Assembly (NCBI GenBank): GCA_947652115.1
Contig: OX393562.1
Coordinates: forward strand, 11,622,646 to 11,686,645
Source of the DNA: Blastomussa wellsi
Lineage: Eukaryota; Cnidaria; Anthozoa; Scleractinia; Plerogyridae
DNA: 64,000 nucleotides
Direction of reading: 5' to 3'
Shown here: one piece after another, positions 48,170 to 61,369 of the stretch
Numbering within the stretch: position 1 is the first letter of the stretch
Layout: the number at the start of each line of letters is the position of its first letter
Notes under the pieces: generated by a model
What the model saw: the letters and a program-made list of their open reading frames with translations, nothing else
Told to the model about the DNA's origin: nothing
Databases searched by the model: none
Made by a program: the position numbers and the translations under genes

Positions 48170-50475
48170 TGTTGGGTTGAGCAAAAGTCACTTTATTTTG
48201 ACAATTTTACAAGATCTGTTTCTTCACTAACAATTAAAATTAAATTTGAACAGTTGTCCAGGGTTCGTACAGGTCATGAAAAACCTGGAAAGTCTTGGAA
48301 TTTTAGAATTTCATTTTCCAGGCCTGAAAAGTCATGGAATTAAAGTGTGGGTCATGCAAAATGATGTTTATTAAAAGAGTACATAATCAATTAGGCTTTT
48401 TCATGTAGAAATTGTCAAAAAAATACCCAAAATGAAGATGGTTTCCAAGAAAATGCTCAATTTTCAAAAGCTCAAAAGAGTGTTAACCCTGTTGTCAGCT
48501 ATTAGTTCAACCCCATCATGACCCTCTCTACTCAAGTACCAGATATGCAACTTTGATTTCAACGTGTTACTGTTAATATTCACAGTATGACAAACATCGT
48601 GACAATACTGATTGCAGGGACTTGTACTTATTTGCAGAACGAGGTGCAGATTCCAAATAATCGGCTCCACAGCAGGTAAGAGGCAGGCCATAGGCAAGCA
48701 AGATGAAGTTAGTTAGTTGAACATGTTTTAATTTTCAAACCATCAGTGTTGGAAATATGATAGTAGTGTCAAAGGATGCTTTTTCAGTGTGATACTTTTA
48801 CATACAGCAAGGACCCTCTAACTATGAACATTTCACTTTTATTAATACCAATTTTTTTCTCTGTCTAATGAGATCTCTCTATCCAGACAAAAGGATTAGC
48901 AATTTTAACATGTAAGAAACACTAATCCTTTATATGAGAAGCACTTATTGGATAGTTAACCCTGGGCTTGTCACCTTGTGGTGGTGGTGTGGAGCCTGTA
49001 CGTGCAATGACCTGGAGTGCTATGCCGGTTGGGACCAAGTCCCTGGTGGGTTCAACCATACTGGTTTGGTTGATGGATAGAGACCAGACAAAGGATAGCC
49101 AGTGGTCCTCAGGGGTGGGGGTTGGACATTCGGCTAATCACTTGACCCCATAAAAATATTATTGAAGAAACCGTAAAGAAAAGGGGCCTTCTTCGCCACT
49201 TTGGCTCAAGTAGCCAGGCAACAAGCAAATCGTTAGATAATAATAAAAAAATGTACAGAAAATTAGGTTCCCATTTTTCTAGTGTCCCAACGGTGTAACA
49301 AACAGTATAATAAAGATCATGCCAATACATTATACTAATTATTATCAATATATGCGGCCAAATTGAAATCCGGCCTTGTGAAAACATGTCCTAAGCGGGC
49401 TGCAAATGACTCCAGGTGGGCCACTTTTGCATTTTGTCCCTCGATCTGATTGGTTCACACTCCATTATCCAGTGAATTTCAACCAATGAGATTACGTTTA
49501 GACCTTTTCCTGCTGGAAAACCATAGAGGTGTGTACAACCGGACAGCAAGCTTTGAAGTTCAGTTTCACCCTAAACTAATAGTTTTCACAGAGAATGATA
49601 TGTCTATTTGATGGGAATAAATGCAGAGAAAAAATTCGGATTTAGACTTCAGTCTATTTGATGGGAAAAATGGAGACAAAAAATCTGGATTTGGGCTTAA
49701 AGATAGGCTAAATAGAAGCAAAAGCACAATTCAGGAGAAAGAAAGAGAGCAAGTTCTTGTCGTCTTTACCAGAAGCGAAACATCATTCACTTGATTCCTA
49801 CGGTCGAGGAAAATTAGCTAGGCTGAGGTACTGCAGGAATTTACACCAAAGATTGACTGGAAAATGTAATTTTCTTAAATATTATGATTTTCCATTGGTT
49901 CTTAACTCATTGTCGCTAATTTTCAGACACATTGTCTCTATATCTGCAACAACACAATGGTCCAGCTGGCACAGTTAATCTTATAACATTTTCAGCGCGA
50001 TGTGTGTTATTTTTTGTATTCTTGAAAACGTTATTAAATTTGGTAGTTATCAGGATGTTATTTGACCTTGTGTATTGATAATAATGATAATAAAATGGCT
50101 TTTATCTGGAATATTATTTCTTTTCAGCCTTTACGCAGGTTTAAATCAACCATATTCCCTCAAAAAGTCATTTTATTCCCTTATTAATGGGATTTGTACT
50201 TGTTTGTAAGAAGAGGTGCAGATTCTAAATGAGCAGCCTTTATCATCCATGGCAACCAAGCATCAGGTGATATTGATGAATTTTTTAAATTACAGTTACA
50301 TATCAGTGAAGGAACCAGAAAATCTGTACAGTGTTATCAAAGAAGACACTTCACTGTACAGTGGTCCTGATCTGATATATGTGGTGAGAAACATTGAAAA
50401 ACAATTCAAAGAATAGTAATCTTCTCTACATCTTAATTTTGTGGACTTTGAGAAGCCTTTGATAGTATCCATCGT
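47188..50475. repeat. Repeat unit 16, 48-bp-deletion type (3288 bp)
   Basis: It lacks 48 bp at the junction near 48458-48464. Linked markers are gaactaaac, gatttaaaaagc near 47499, gatcagtgc near 47842, accatcag near 48739, aatatgat near 48755 and tattatgat near 49880. It has a private tttttctagtg near 49275. It matches unit 19 at +9912 bp, and the start of unit 21 matches it too. Confidence 0.97.
48458..48465. other. 48-bp deletion junction (also near 51746, 58370 and 61658)
   Basis: Reads atgctcaattttcaaaag, where other units have gctcaaatttaag and, 48 bases on, cacggaaattttc. The deletion is bounded by aaattt repeats with one A missing. It removes the last catggaa motifs of the short element. 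Confidence 0.9.
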
Positions 50476-51457
50476 GGCACTTTGTGGAGTTCTAAGCACC
50501 TTATGGTATCCCAAGCAAAATCAATCAAATAACGCAAGCCTTGTGTACGAATCCCACATGGGCATCCTACATGTGGGAGATCTAACACCCATTGAAAACT
50601 ATTTGGATTTGGAGGTCTGCGAGGTCATTGAAAGAACTGAAAAAGAAACTCCACCAGCACTGCGTGAACTGAACATTGAACACGAAAGCTGTATGTTTAC
50701 ACAAACTTGAATACAAAGTCAGCTTCTGGTCCGTCTGGAATTGTTTGATCCCAACAAAGTCTGACCAATTAGGGCATAAACCTTCAGATTTTATAAGCAT
50801 TGTCGCTTGCATTGCTGGGGATTTCGGATTACAACTTGTAGCATAATGCATGAGATGCCAGAAGGGAACAAATTCCAAACGGCATGAATGTGACCCGTAT
50901 ATTGTTTTCTGAAAAGCACCTGAACTGCCTGGCAGACTCTAAAAACATTAAAATTGGTTTATTCACTGCACTTGTTATGAATTTAATTAGATTACTATGA
51001 AGTTTCCGATTTTTATTTTATTTCTGTTTTACACTATGCTGGTGATCTCTTTTGTTTGTGGAGCACAGGACAATATCTGCAACAGAAAACAGCATGGCTG
51101 AGCACTGTGGCTAAAAATGTTGGACTGATGATCAGTGCAAGTAAGAACAGAGTTATGATGTGAAAGAAGGAATAAACAAGGCAAGGCATGAATTTGCCTC
51201 ACTCAGGCTTACCTGGAACACTATTAAAATCTCTCAGAAAACCAGGGTAAGGATTTTAAATTCAATGCCAAGGCTGTGTTGTCATACGTTTCAGAATGTT
51301 GAAAAACAACATGGAGATTTCCAGGAAGATCAGGGTGTTTATCCATAAATGCCTCTGATTTATCTTGCGCATAAGATGGTGAAAGAATGTCTGAAATGCT
51401 GAAGTTAGGGATATCTTTGAACAGGATGACATGGCTGAATTGACCATGTTGAAATAG
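50270..51457 (+). pseudogene. RT remnant copy in units 16/17
   Basis: Carries gatcagtgc in the LMINASK block but the ordinary gaactgaac linker. Confidence 0.85.
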
Positions 51458-53763
51458 TGTTGGGTTGAGCAAAAGTCACTTTATTTTGACAATTTTACAA
51501 GATCTGTTTCTTCACTAACAATTAAAATTAAATTTGAACAGTTGTCCAGGGTTCGTACAGGTCATGAAAAACCTGGAAAGTCTTGGAATTTTAGAATTTC
51601 ATTTTCCAGGCCTGAAAAGTCATGGAATTAAAGTGTGGGTCATGCAAAATGATGTTTATTAAAAGAGTACATAATCAATTAGGCTTTTTCATGTAGAAAT
51701 TGTCAAAAAAATACCCAAAATGAAGATGGTTTCCAAGAAAATGCTCAATTTTCAAAAGCTCAAAAGAGTGTTAACCCTGTTGTCAGCTATTAGTTCAACC
51801 CCATCATGACCCTCTCTACTCAAGTACCAGATATGCAACTTTGATTTCAACGTGTTACTGTTAATATTCACAGTATGACAAACATCGTGACAATACTGAT
51901 TGCAGGGACTTGTACTTATTTGCAGAACGAGGTGCAGATTCCAAATAATCGGCTCCACAGCAGGTAAGAGGCAGGCCATAGGCAAGCAAGATGAAGTTAG
52001 TTAGTTGAACATGTTTTAATTTTCAAACCATCAGTGTTGGAAATATGATAGTAGTGTCAAAGGATGCTTTTTCAGTGTGATACTTTTACATACAGCAAGG
52101 ACCCTCTAACTATGAACATTTCACTTTTATTAATACCAATTTTTTTCTCTGTCTAATGAGATCTCTCTATCCAGACAAAAGGATTAGCAATTTTAACATG
52201 TAAGAAACACTAATCCTTTATATGAGAAGCACTTATTGGATAGTTAACCCTGGGCTTGTCACCTTGTGGTGGTGGTGTGGAGCCTGTACGTGCAATGACC
52301 TGGAGTGCTATGCCGGTTGGGACCAAGTCCCTGGTGGGTTCAACCATACTGGTTTGGTTGATGGATAGAGACCAGACAAAGGATAGCCAGTGGTCCTCAG
52401 GGGTGGGGGTTGGACATTCGGCTAATCACTTGACCCCATAAAAATATTATTGAAGAAACCGTAAAGAAAAGGGGCCTTCTTCGCCACTTTGGCTCAAGTA
52501 GCCAGGCAACAAGCAAATCGTTAGATAATAATAAAAAAATGTACAGAAAATTAGGTTCCCATTTTTCGAGTGTCCCAACGGTGTAACAAACAGTATAATA
52601 AAGATCATGCCAATACATTATACTAATTATTATCAATATATGCGGCCAAATTGAAATCCGGCCTTGTGAAAACATGTCCTAAGCGGGCTGCAAATGACTC
52701 CAGGTGGGCCACTTTTGCATTTTGTCCCTCGATCTGATTGGTTCACACTCCATTATCCAGTGAATTTCAACCAATGAGATTACGTTTAGACCTTTTCCTG
52801 CTGGAAAACCATAGAGGTGTGTACAACCGGACAGCAAGCTTTGAAGTTCAGTTTCACCCTAAACTAATAGTTTTCACAGAGAATGATATGTCTATTTGAT
52901 GGGAATAAATGCAGAGAAAAAATTCGGATTTAGACTTCAGTCTATTTGATGGGAAAAATGGAGACAAAAAATCTGGATTTGGGCTTAAAGATAGGCTAAA
53001 TAGAAGCAAAAGCACAATTCAGGAGAAAGAAAGAGAGCAAGTTCTTGTCGTCTTTACCAGAAGCGAAACATCATTCACTTGATTCCTACGGTCGAGGAAA
53101 ATTAGCTAGGCTGAGGTACTGCAGGAATTTACACCAAAGATTGACTGGAAAATGTAATTTTCTTAAATATTACGATTTTCCATTGGTTCTTAACTCATTG
53201 TCGCTAATTTTCAGACACATTGTCTCTATATCTGCAACAACACAATGGTCCAGCTGGCACAGTTAATCTTATAACATTTTCAGCGCGATGTGTGTTATTT
53301 TTTGTATTCTTGAAAACGTTATTAAATTTGGTAGTTATCAGGATGTTATTTGACCTTGTGTATTGATAATAATGATAATAAAATGGCTTTTATCTGGAAT
53401 ATTATTTCTTTTCAGCCTTTACGCAGGTTTAAATCAACCATATTCCCTCAAAAAGTCAATTTATTCCCTTATTAATGGGATTTGTACTTGTTTGTAAGAA
53501 GAGGTGCAGATTCTAAATGAGCAGCCTTTATCATCCATGGCAACCAAGCATCAGGTGATATTGATGAATTTTTTAAATTACAGTTACATATCAGTGAAGG
53601 AACCAGAAAATCTGTACAGTGTTATCAAAGAAGACACTTCACTGTACAGTGGTCCTGATCTGATATATGTGGCGAGAAACATTGAAAAACAATTCAAAGA
53701 ATAGTAATCTTCTCTACATCTTAATTTTGTGGACTTTGAGAAGCCTTTGATAGTATCCATCGT
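50476..53763. repeat. Repeat unit 17, 48-bp-deletion type (3288 bp)
   Basis: It has the 48-bp deletion near 51746-51752 with gatcagtgc, accatcag and aatatgat, but reads gaactgaac and lacks taaaaagc. Its end is majority type (gtcaattt, gtggcgag). Confidence 0.97.
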
Positions 53764-54745
53764 GGCACTTTGTGGAGTTCTAAGCACCTTATGGTATCCC
53801 AAGCAAAATCAATCAAATAACGCAAGCCTTGTGTACGAATCCCACATGGGCATCCTACATGTGGGAGATCTAACACCCATGGAAAACTATTTGGATTTGG
53901 AGGTCTGCGAGGTCATTGAAAGAACTGAAAAAGAAACTCCACCAGCACTGCGTGAACTAAACATTGAACACGAAAGCTGTATGTTTACACAAACTTGAAT
54001 ACAAAGTCAGCTTCTGGTCCGTCTGGAATTGTTTGATCCCAACAAAGTCTGACCAATTAGGGCATAAACCTTCAGATTTTATAAGCATTGTCGCTTGCAT
54101 TGCTGGGGATTTCGGATTACAACTTGTAGCATAATGCATGAGATGCCAGAAGGGAACAAATTCCAAACGGCATGAATGTGACCCGTATATTGTTTTCTGA
54201 AAAGCACCTGAACTGCCTGGCAGACTCTAAAAACATTAAAATTGGTTTATTCACTGCACTTGTTATGAATTTAATTAGATTACTATGAAGTTTCTGATTT
54301 TTATTTTATTTCTGTTTTACACTATGCTGGTGACCTCTTTTGTTTGTCGAGCACAGGACAATATCTGCAACAGAAAACAGCATGGCTGAGCACTGTGGCT
54401 AAAAATGTTGGACTGATGATCAATGCAAGTAAGAACAGAGTTATGATGTGAAAGAAGGAATAAACAAGGCAAGGCATGAATTTGCCTCACTCAGGCTTAC
54501 CTGGAACACTATTAAAATCTCTCAGAAAACCAGGGTAAGGATTTTAAATTCAATGCCAAGGCTGTGTTGTCATACGTTTCAGATTGTTGAAAAACAACAT
54601 GGAGATCTCCAGGAAGATCAGGGTGTTTATCCATAAATGCCTCTGATTTATCTTGCGCATAAGATGGTGAAAGAATGTCTGAAATGCTGAAGTTAGGGAT
54701 ATCTTTGAACAGGATGACATGGCTGAATTGACCATGTTGAAATAG
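53558..54745 (+). pseudogene. RT remnant copy in units 17/18
   Basis: Matches the copy at 43646-44833 (gaactaaac, gagatctcc, gtcgagc). Confidence 0.85.
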
Positions 54746-57099
54746 TGTTGGGTTGAGCAAAAGTCACTTTATTTTGACAATTTTACAAGATCTGTTTCTT
54801 CACTAACAATTAAAATTAAATTTGAACAGTTGTCCAGGGTTCGTACAGGTCATGAAAAACCTGGAAAGTCTTGGAATTTTAGAATTTCATTTTCCAGGCC
54901 TGAAAAGTCATGGAATTAAAGTGTGGGTCATGCAAAATGATGTTTATTAAAAGAGTACATAATCAATTAGGCTTTTTCATGTAGAAATTGTCAAAAAAAT
55001 ACCCAAAATGAAGATGGTTTTCAAGAAAATGCTCAAATTTAAGTTATGCAAAACTTGGATAGGTCATGGAAAAGGTCACGGAAATTTTCAAAAGCTCAAA
55101 AGAGTGTTAACCTTGTTGTCAGCTATTAGTTCAACCCCATCATGACCCTCTCTACTCAAGTACCAGATATGCAACTTTGATTTCAACGTGTTACTGTTAA
55201 TATTCACAGTATGACAAACATCGTGACAATACTGATTGCAGGGATTTGTACTTATTTGCAGAACGAGGTGCAGATTCCAAATAATCAGCTCCACAGCAGG
55301 TAAGAGGCAGGCCATAGGCAAGCAAGATGAAGTTAGTTAGTTGAACATGTTTTAATTTTCAAACTATCAGTGTTGGAAATGTGATAGTAGTGTCAAAGGA
55401 TGCTTTTTCAGTGTGATACTTTTACATAGAGCAAGGACCCTCTAACTATGAACATTTCACTTTTATTAATACCAATTTTTTTCTCTGTCTAATGAGATCT
55501 CTCTATCCAGACAAAAGGATTAGCAATTTTAACATGTAAGAAACACTAATCCTTTATATGAGAAGCACTTATTGGATAGTTAACCCTGGGCTTGTCACCT
55601 TGTGGTGGTGGTGTGGAGCCTGTACGTGCAATGACCTGGAGTGCTATGCCGGTTGGGACCAAGTCCCTGGTGGGTTCAACCATACTGGTTTGGTTGATGG
55701 ATAGAGACCAGACAAAGGATAGCCAGTGGTCCTCAGGGGTGGGGGTTGGACATTCGGCTAATCACTTGACCCCATAAAAATATTATTGAAGAAACCGTAA
55801 AGAAAAGGGGCCTTCTTCGCCACTTTGGCTCAAGTAGCCAGGCAACAAGCAAATCGTTAGATAATAATAAAAAAATGTACAGAAAATTAGGTTCCCATTT
55901 TTCGAGTGTCCCAACGGTGTAACAAACAGTATAATAAAGATCATGCCAATACATTATACTAATTATTATCAATATATGCGGCCAAATTGAAATCCGGCCT
56001 TGTGAAAACATGTCCTAAGCGGGCTGCAAATGACTCCATGTGGGCCGCTTTTGCATTTTGTCCCTCGATCTGATTGGTTCACACTCCATTATCCAGTGAA
56101 TTTCAACCAATGAGATTACGTTTAGACCTTTTCCTGCTGGAAAACCATAGAGGTGTGTACAACCGAACAGCAAGCTTTGAAGTTCAGTTTCACCCTAAAC
56201 TAATAGTTTTCACAGAGAATGATATGTCTATTTGATGGGAATAAATGCAGAAAAAAAATTCGGATTTAGACTTAAGTCTATTTGATGGGAAAAATGGAGA
56301 CAAAAAATCTGGATTTGGGCTTAAAGATAGGCTAAATAGAAGCAAAAGCACAATTCAGGAGAAAGAAAGAGAGCAAGTTCTTGTCGTCTTTACCAGAAGC
56401 GAAACATCATTCACTTAATTCCTACGGTCGAGGAAAATTAGCTAGGCTGAGGTACTGCAGGAATTTACACCAAAGATTGACTGGAAAATGTAATTTTCTT
56501 AAATATTACGATTTTCCATTGGTTCTTAACTCATTGTCGCTAATTTTCAGACACATTGTCTCTATATCTGCAACAACACAATGGTCCAGCTGGCACAGTT
56601 AATCTTATAACATTTTCAGCGCGATGTGTGTTATTTTTTGTATTCTTGAAAACGTTATTAAATTTGGTAGTTATCAGGATGTTATTTGACCTTGTGTATT
56701 GATAATAATGATAATAAAATGGCTTTTATCTGGAATATTATTTCTTTTCAGCCTTTACGCAGGTTTAAATCAACCATATTCCCTCAAAAAGTCATTTTAT
56801 TCCCTTATTAATGGGATTTGTACTTGTTTGTAAGAAGAGGTGCAGATTCTAAATGAGCAGCCTTTATCATCCATGGCAACCAAGCATCAGGTGATATTGA
56901 TGAATTTTTTAAATTACAGTTACATATCAGTGAAGGAACCAGAAAATCTGTACAGTGTTATCAAAGAAGACACTTCACTGTACAGTGGTCCTGATCTGAT
57001 ATATGTGGTGAGAAACATTGAAAAACAATTCAAAGAATAGTAATCTTCTCTACATCTTAATTTTGTGGACTTTGAGAAGCCTTTGATAGTATCCATCGT
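53764..57099. repeat. Repeat unit 18, duplicate of unit 15
   Basis: It repeats the unit 15 marker set at +9912 bp. The only difference noted is catagagc near 55427, where unit 15 has catacagc. Confidence 0.97.
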
Positions 57100-58081
57100 G
57101 GCACTTTGTGGAGTTCTAAGCACCTTATGGTATCCCAAGCAAAATCAATCAAATAACGCAAGCCTTGTGTACGAATCCCACATGGGCATCCTACATGTGG
57201 GAGATCTAACACCCATTGAAAACTATTTGGATTTGGAGGTCTGCGAGGTCATTGAAAGAACTGAAAAAGAAACTCCACCAGCACTGCGTGAACTAAACAT
57301 TGAACACGAAAGCTGTATGTTTACACAAACTTGAATACAAAGTCAGCTTCTGGTCCGTCTGGAATTGTTTGATCCCAACAAAGTCTGACCAATTAGGGCA
57401 TAAACCTTCAGATTTAAAAAGCATTGTCGCTTGCATTGCTGGGGATTTCGGATTACAACTTGTAGCATAATGCATGAGATGCCAGAAGGGAACAAATTCC
57501 AAACGGCATGAATGTGACCCGTATATTGTTTTCTGAAAAGCACCTGAACTGCCTGGCAGACTCTAAAAACATTAAAATTGGTTTATTCACTGCACTTGTT
57601 ATGAATTTAATTAGATTACTATGAAGTTTCCGATTTTTATTTTATTTCTGTTTTACACTATGCTGGTGATCTCTTTTGTTTGTGGAGCACAGGACAATAT
57701 CTGCAACAGAAAACAGCATGGCTGAGCACTGTGGCTAAAAATGTTGGACTGATGATCAGTGCAAGTAAGAACAGAGTTATGATGTGAAAGAAGGAATAAA
57801 CAAGGCAAGGCATGAATTTGCCTCACTCAGGCTTACCTGGAACACTATTAAAATCTCTCAGAAAACCAGGGTAAGGATTTTAAATTCAATGCCAAGGCTG
57901 TGTTGTCATACGTTTCAGAATGTTGAAAAACAACATGGAGATTTCCAGGAAGATCAGGGTGTTTATCCATAAATGCCTCTGATTTATCTTGCGCATAAGA
58001 TGGTGAAAGAATGTCTGAAATGCTGAAGTTAGGGATATCTTTGAACAGGATGACATGGCTGAATTGACCATGTTGAAATAG
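56894..58081 (+). pseudogene. RT remnant copy in units 18/19
   Basis: Matches the copy at 46982-48169, including gatttaaaaagc and gatcagtgc. Confidence 0.85.
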
Positions 58082-60387
58082 TGTTGGGTTGAGCAAAAGT
58101 CACTTTATTTTGACAATTTTACAAGATCTGTTTCTTCACTAACAATTAAAATTAAATTTGAACAGTTGTCCAGGGTTCGTACAGGTCATGAAAAACCTGG
58201 AAAGTCTTGGAATTTTAGAATTTCATTTTCCAGGCCTGAAAAGTCATGGAATTAAAGTGTGGGTCATGCAAAATGATGTTTATTAAAAGAGTACATAATC
58301 AATTAGGCTTTTTCATGTAGAAATTGTCAAAAAAATACCCAAAATGAAGATGGTTTCCAAGAAAATGCTCAATTTTCAAAAGCTCAAAAGAGTGTTAACC
58401 CTGTTGTCAGCTATTAGTTCAACCCCATCATGACCCTCTCTACTCAAGTACCAGATATGCAACTTTGATTTCAACGTGTTACTGTTAATATTCACAGTAT
58501 GACAAACATCGTGACAATACTGATTGCAGGGACTTGTACTTATTTGCAGAACGAGGTGCAGATTCCAAATAATCGGCTCCACAGCAGGTAAGAGGCAGGC
58601 CATAGGCAAGCAAGATGAAGTTAGTTAGTTGAACATGTTTTAATTTTCAAACCATCAGTGTTGGAAATATGATAGTAGTGTCAAAGGATGCTTTTTCAGT
58701 GTGATACTTTTACATACAGCAAGGACCCTCTAACTATGAACATTTCACTTTTATTAATACCAATTTTTTTCTCTGTCTAATGAGATCTCTCTATCCAGAC
58801 AAAAGGATTAGCAATTTTAACATGTAAGAAACACTAATCCTTTATATGAGAAGCACTTATTGGATAGTTAACCCTGGGCTTGTCACCTTGTGGTGGTGGT
58901 GTGGAGCCTGTACGTGCAATGACCTGGAGTGCTATGCCGGTTGGGACCAAGTCCCTGGTGGGTTCAACCATACTGGTTTGGTTGATGGATAGAGACCAGA
59001 CAAAGGATAGCCAGTGGTCCTCAGGGGTGGGGGTTGGACATTCGGCTAATCACTTGACCCCATAAAAATATTATTGAAGAAACCGTAAAGAAAAGGGGCC
59101 TTCTTCGCCACTTTGGCTCAAGTAGCCAGGCAACAAGCAAATCGTTAGATAATAATAAAAAAATGTACAGAAAATTAGGTTCCCATTTTTCGAGTGTCCC
59201 AACGGTGTAACAAACAGTATAATAAAGATCATGCCAATACATTATACTAATTATTATCAATATATGCGGCCAAATTGAAATCCGGCCTTGTGAAAACATG
59301 TCCTAAGCGGGCTGCAAATGACTCCAGGTGGGCCACTTTTGCATTTTGTCCCTCGATCTGATTGGTTCACACTCCATTATCCAGTGAATTTCAACCAATG
59401 AGATTACGTTTAGACCTTTTCCTGCTGGAAAACCATAGAGGTGTGTACAACCGGACAGCAAGCTTTGAAGTTCAGTTTCACCCTAAACTAATAGTTTTCA
59501 CAGAGAATGATATGTCTATTTGATGGGAATAAATGCAGAGAAAAAATTCGGATTTAGACTTCAGTCTATTTGATGGGAAAAATGGAGACAAAAAATCTGG
59601 ATTTGGGCTTAAAGATAGGCTAAATAGAAGCAAAAGCACAATTCAGGAGAAAGAAAGAGAGCAAGTTCTTGTCGTCTTTACCAGAAGCGAAACATCATTC
59701 ACTTGATTCCTACGGTCGAGGAAAATTAGCTAGGCTGAGGTACTGCAGGAATTTACACCAAAGATTGACTGGAAAATGTAATTTTCTTAAATATTATGAT
59801 TTTCCATTGGTTCTTAACTCATTGTCGCTAATTTTCAGACACATTGTCTCTATATCTGCAACAACACAATGGTCCAGCTGGCACAGTTAATCTTATAACA
59901 TTTTCAGCGCGATGTGTGTTATTTTTTGTATTCTTGAAAACGTTATTAAATTTGGTAGTTATCAGGATGTTATTTGACCTTGTGTATTGATAATAATGAT
60001 AATAAAATGGCTTTTATCTGGAATATTATTTCTTTTCAGCCTTTACGCAGGTTTAAATCAACCATATTCCCTCAAAAAGTCATTTTATTCCCTTATTAAT
60101 GGGATTTGTACTTGTTTGTAAGAAGAGGTGCAGATTCTAAATGAGCAGCCTTTATCATCCATGGCAACCAAGCATCAGGTGATATTGATGAATTTTTTAA
60201 ATTACAGTTACATATCAGTGAAGGAACCAGAAAATCTGTACAGTGTTATCAAAGAAGACACTTCACTGTACAGTGGTCCTGATCTGATATATGTGGCGAG
60301 AAACATTGAAAAACAATTCAAAGAATAGTAATCTTCTCTACATCTTAATTTTGTGGACTTTGAGAAGCCTTTGATAGTATCCATCGT
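57100..60387. repeat. Repeat unit 19, duplicate of unit 16 (3288 bp)
   Basis: It repeats the unit 16 markers at +9912 bp, including gatttaaaaagc near 57411, the 48-bp deletion near 58370 and tattatgat near 59794. It differs at its end, reading gtggcgag instead of gtggtgag. Confidence 0.97.
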
Positions 60388-61369
60388 GGCACTTTGTGGA
60401 GTTCTAAGCACCTTATGGTATCCCAAGCAAAATCAATCAAATAACGCAAGCCTTGTGTACGAATCCCACATGGGCATCCTACATGTGGGAGATCTAACAC
60501 CCATGGAAAACTATTTGGATTTGGAGGTCTGCGAGGTCATTGAAAGAACTGAAAAAGAAACTCCACCAGCACTGCGTGAACTGAACATTGAACACGAAAG
60601 CTGTATGTTTACACAAACTTGAATACAAAGTCAGCTTCTGGTCCGTCTGGAATTGTTTGATCCCAACAAAGTCTGACCAATTAGGGCATAAACCTTCAGA
60701 TTTTATAAGCATTGTCGCTTGCATTGCTGGGGATTTCGGATTACAACTTGTAGCATAATGCATGAGATGCCAGAAGGGAACAAATTCCAAACGGCATGAA
60801 TGTGACCCGTATATTGTTTTCTGAAAAGCACCTGAACTGCCTGGCAGACTCTAAAAACATTAAAATTGGTTTATTCACTGCACTTGTTATGAATTTAATT
60901 AGATTACTATGAAGTTTCCGATTTTTATTTTATTTCTGTTTTACACTATGCTGGTGATCTCTTTTGTTTGTGGAGCACAGGACAATATCTGCAACAGAAA
61001 ACAGCATGGCTGAGCACTGTGGCTAAAAATGTTGGACTGATGATCAGTGCAAGTAAGAACAGAGTTATGATGTGAAAGAAGGAATAAACAAGGCAAGGCA
61101 TGAATTTGCCTCACTCAGGCTTACCTGGAACACTATTAAAATCTCTCAGAAAACCAGGGTAAGGATTTTAAATTCAATGCCAAGGCTGTGTTGTCATACG
61201 TTTCAGAATGTTGAAAAACAACATGGAGATTTCCAGGAAGATCAGGGTGTTTATCCATAAATGCCTCTGATTTATCTTGCGCATAAGATGGTGAAAGAAT
61301 GTCTGAAATGCTGAAGTTAGGGATATCTTTGAACAGGATGACATGGCTGAATTGACCATGTTGAAATAG
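60182..61369 (+). pseudogene. RT remnant copy in units 19/20
   Basis: Carries gatcagtgc like the unit 17 copy but begins with the gtggcgag/cccatgg haplotype. Confidence 0.85.
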